A DNA stretch of 32,222 nucleotides from Spirochaetaceae bacterium (GTDB lineage Bacteria > Spirochaetota > Spirochaetia > Treponematales > Rectinemataceae): NCBI GenBank assembly GCA_025355995.1, contig JANXYQ010000066.1, positions 1 through 32,222 on the forward strand, read 5' to 3'. Shown piece by piece: positions 31,736-32,222 of this stretch; the first letter of the stretch is position 1, and the number at the start of each line of letters is the position of its first letter. A program made the position numbers and the translations under genes. The notes beneath the pieces are model-generated. The model searched no databases. It worked only from the letters and a program-made list of their open reading frames with translations, and had not been told where the DNA came from.

Positions 31736-32222
31736 CTAGTCCTCGTCCCCGAAAAAAGAGGCGATCTCCGGCCCCTTGAAGCCCAGGCCGCGAAGCCGCG
31801 AGCGCGCCATCCTCTCGTCACCCTTCGCGCGCTTGAGCTCACGGGCGGCCGCCTTCTCGAGGGCGGCCTTCCTTTCATCGGGGGCGGCGTTTGCGCCGAT
31901 GGCCGCTGACACGGCGGCCTTGGCCAGGTCTCCGTCGATTCCCTTGGCCCTCAGGGCCCCCACGAGGCTTGTCGGCCCCTCGGCCTTGGCCGAAAGCCTG
32001 GCAGCGACATATGCGCGGGAGAAACGCTCGTCGTCGAGGAGGCCCGAGGCCTCGAGACGGGTGATGGCGAGCTTGACCGCCCTGGAGGGCAGGCCCCTGG
32101 CCTCGAGCTTGAGGCGGAGCATCCAGGCCGACTGCTCGGCCCTGGCGAGGAGGGAGGCACCCCGCTTCTCGGCATCGAGGACCTGGTCGGCGAGGAAAAG
32201 CAGCTCGGTCGCCTCCTCTTCG
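31736..32222 (-). CDS. recX: RecX, regulator of RecA (partial)
   Basis: The 162 visible codons run to the right window edge in an open frame, so the N-terminus is missing; an internal ATG at 32122 is not the true start. RecX is a small all-helical protein made of three-helix repeats that binds in the RecA filament groove and limits recombination. The sequence has the repeat pattern: ARAEQSAWMLRLKLEARGL, ITRLEASGLLDDERFSRAYV, LVGALRAKGIDGDLAKAAV, and RMARSRLRGLGFKGPEIASF at the end. The family weighs heavily on such short Leu/Gly patterns, so the assignment is good but not absolute. recA itself is not in the window. Confidence 0.82.
   Translation of the reverse strand, partial: EEEATELLFLADQVLDAEKRGASLLARAEQSAWMLRLKLEARGLPSRAVKLAITRLEASGLLDDERFSRAYVAARLSAKAEGPTSLVGALRAKGIDGDLAKAAVSAAIGANAAPDERKAALEKAAARELKRAKGDERMARSRLRGLGFKGPEIASFFGDED

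Noticed and set aside
1-32222. General reassignment of TAG to a sense codon
   Set aside because: TAG ends intact genes such as pstS, pstC, phoU and the OppA-type gene at the expected positions, so it works as a stop here.

Overview
The window is about 32 kb of GC-rich bacterial chromosome, most likely from a high-GC spirochaete (Treponematales/Spirochaetales-like). No rRNA gene is present, so this is an inference from gene content: an excisionase-type HTH fused to a PTS EIIA domain, a short SMC with no visible hinge followed by a membrane protein and a TPR lipoprotein, many lipoproteins with relaxed lipoboxes, and a Listeria-Bacteroides-repeat/NHL lipoprotein remnant. Core genes are GC-rich and tightly packed. 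The stretch at about 21.3-25.6 kb is more AT-rich in places and full of broken genes.

Layout. (1) 1-1033, minus: a PlsC-type acyltransferase with a C-terminal zinc ribbon, running off the left edge. (2) 1151-8605, plus: a complete phosphate module, pstS-pstC-pstA-pstB-phoU-phoB-phoR, preceded by three 11-bp-spaced TTAACA-like repeats that look like a Pho box. pstS and pstC are separated by a strong hairpin, and PstA carries a large inserted domain resembling half of PstS. PstSCAB would import phosphate, PhoU would couple transport to PhoR, and PhoR would phosphorylate PhoB, which may bind the repeats upstream of its own operon. (3) 8602-9330, minus: an unknown lipoprotein. (4) 9432-15954, plus: a frameshifted conserved-looking hypothetical gene, an orphan OppA-type binding protein, a four-TM protein, an extended thymidine-kinase-like protein and an MFS transporter. 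(5) 15941-16650, minus: a decayed lipoprotein gene. (6) 16697-19322: divergent AlaX-type alanyl-tRNA editing protein and ArgA-type N-acetylglutamate synthase. (7) 19347-21237: a LuxR-type regulator and a lipoprotein.

(8) 21356-25632 is a decay and insertion zone. It holds an AraC-type gene broken by amber codons, a small unknown gene, a secreted ankyrin-repeat gene sitting directly behind a truncated IS3-type orfA, which is itself inserted into a deleted IS1380-type transposase gene, and a chemotaxis receptor gene with two in-frame TAG codons and a shortened HAMP-to-signalling junction. (9) 25774-30643, minus: smc, a single-pass membrane protein and a TPR lipoprotein, joined by ATGA overlaps. 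(10) 30744-31606: an inverted-repeat intergenic element and the HTH-EIIA regulator. (11) 31736-32222, minus: recX, running off the right edge.

The best leads are the PstS-like insertion in PstA, the apparently hinge-less SMC with its envelope-protein operon, the HTH-EIIA fusion, a recurring arrangement of a -10 hexamer 5-9 nt from the start codon without Shine-Dalgarno (probable leaderless mRNAs), and the cluster of internal amber codons in accessory genes. I did not find a CRISPR array, a defence island, a tRNA or an rRNA gene.
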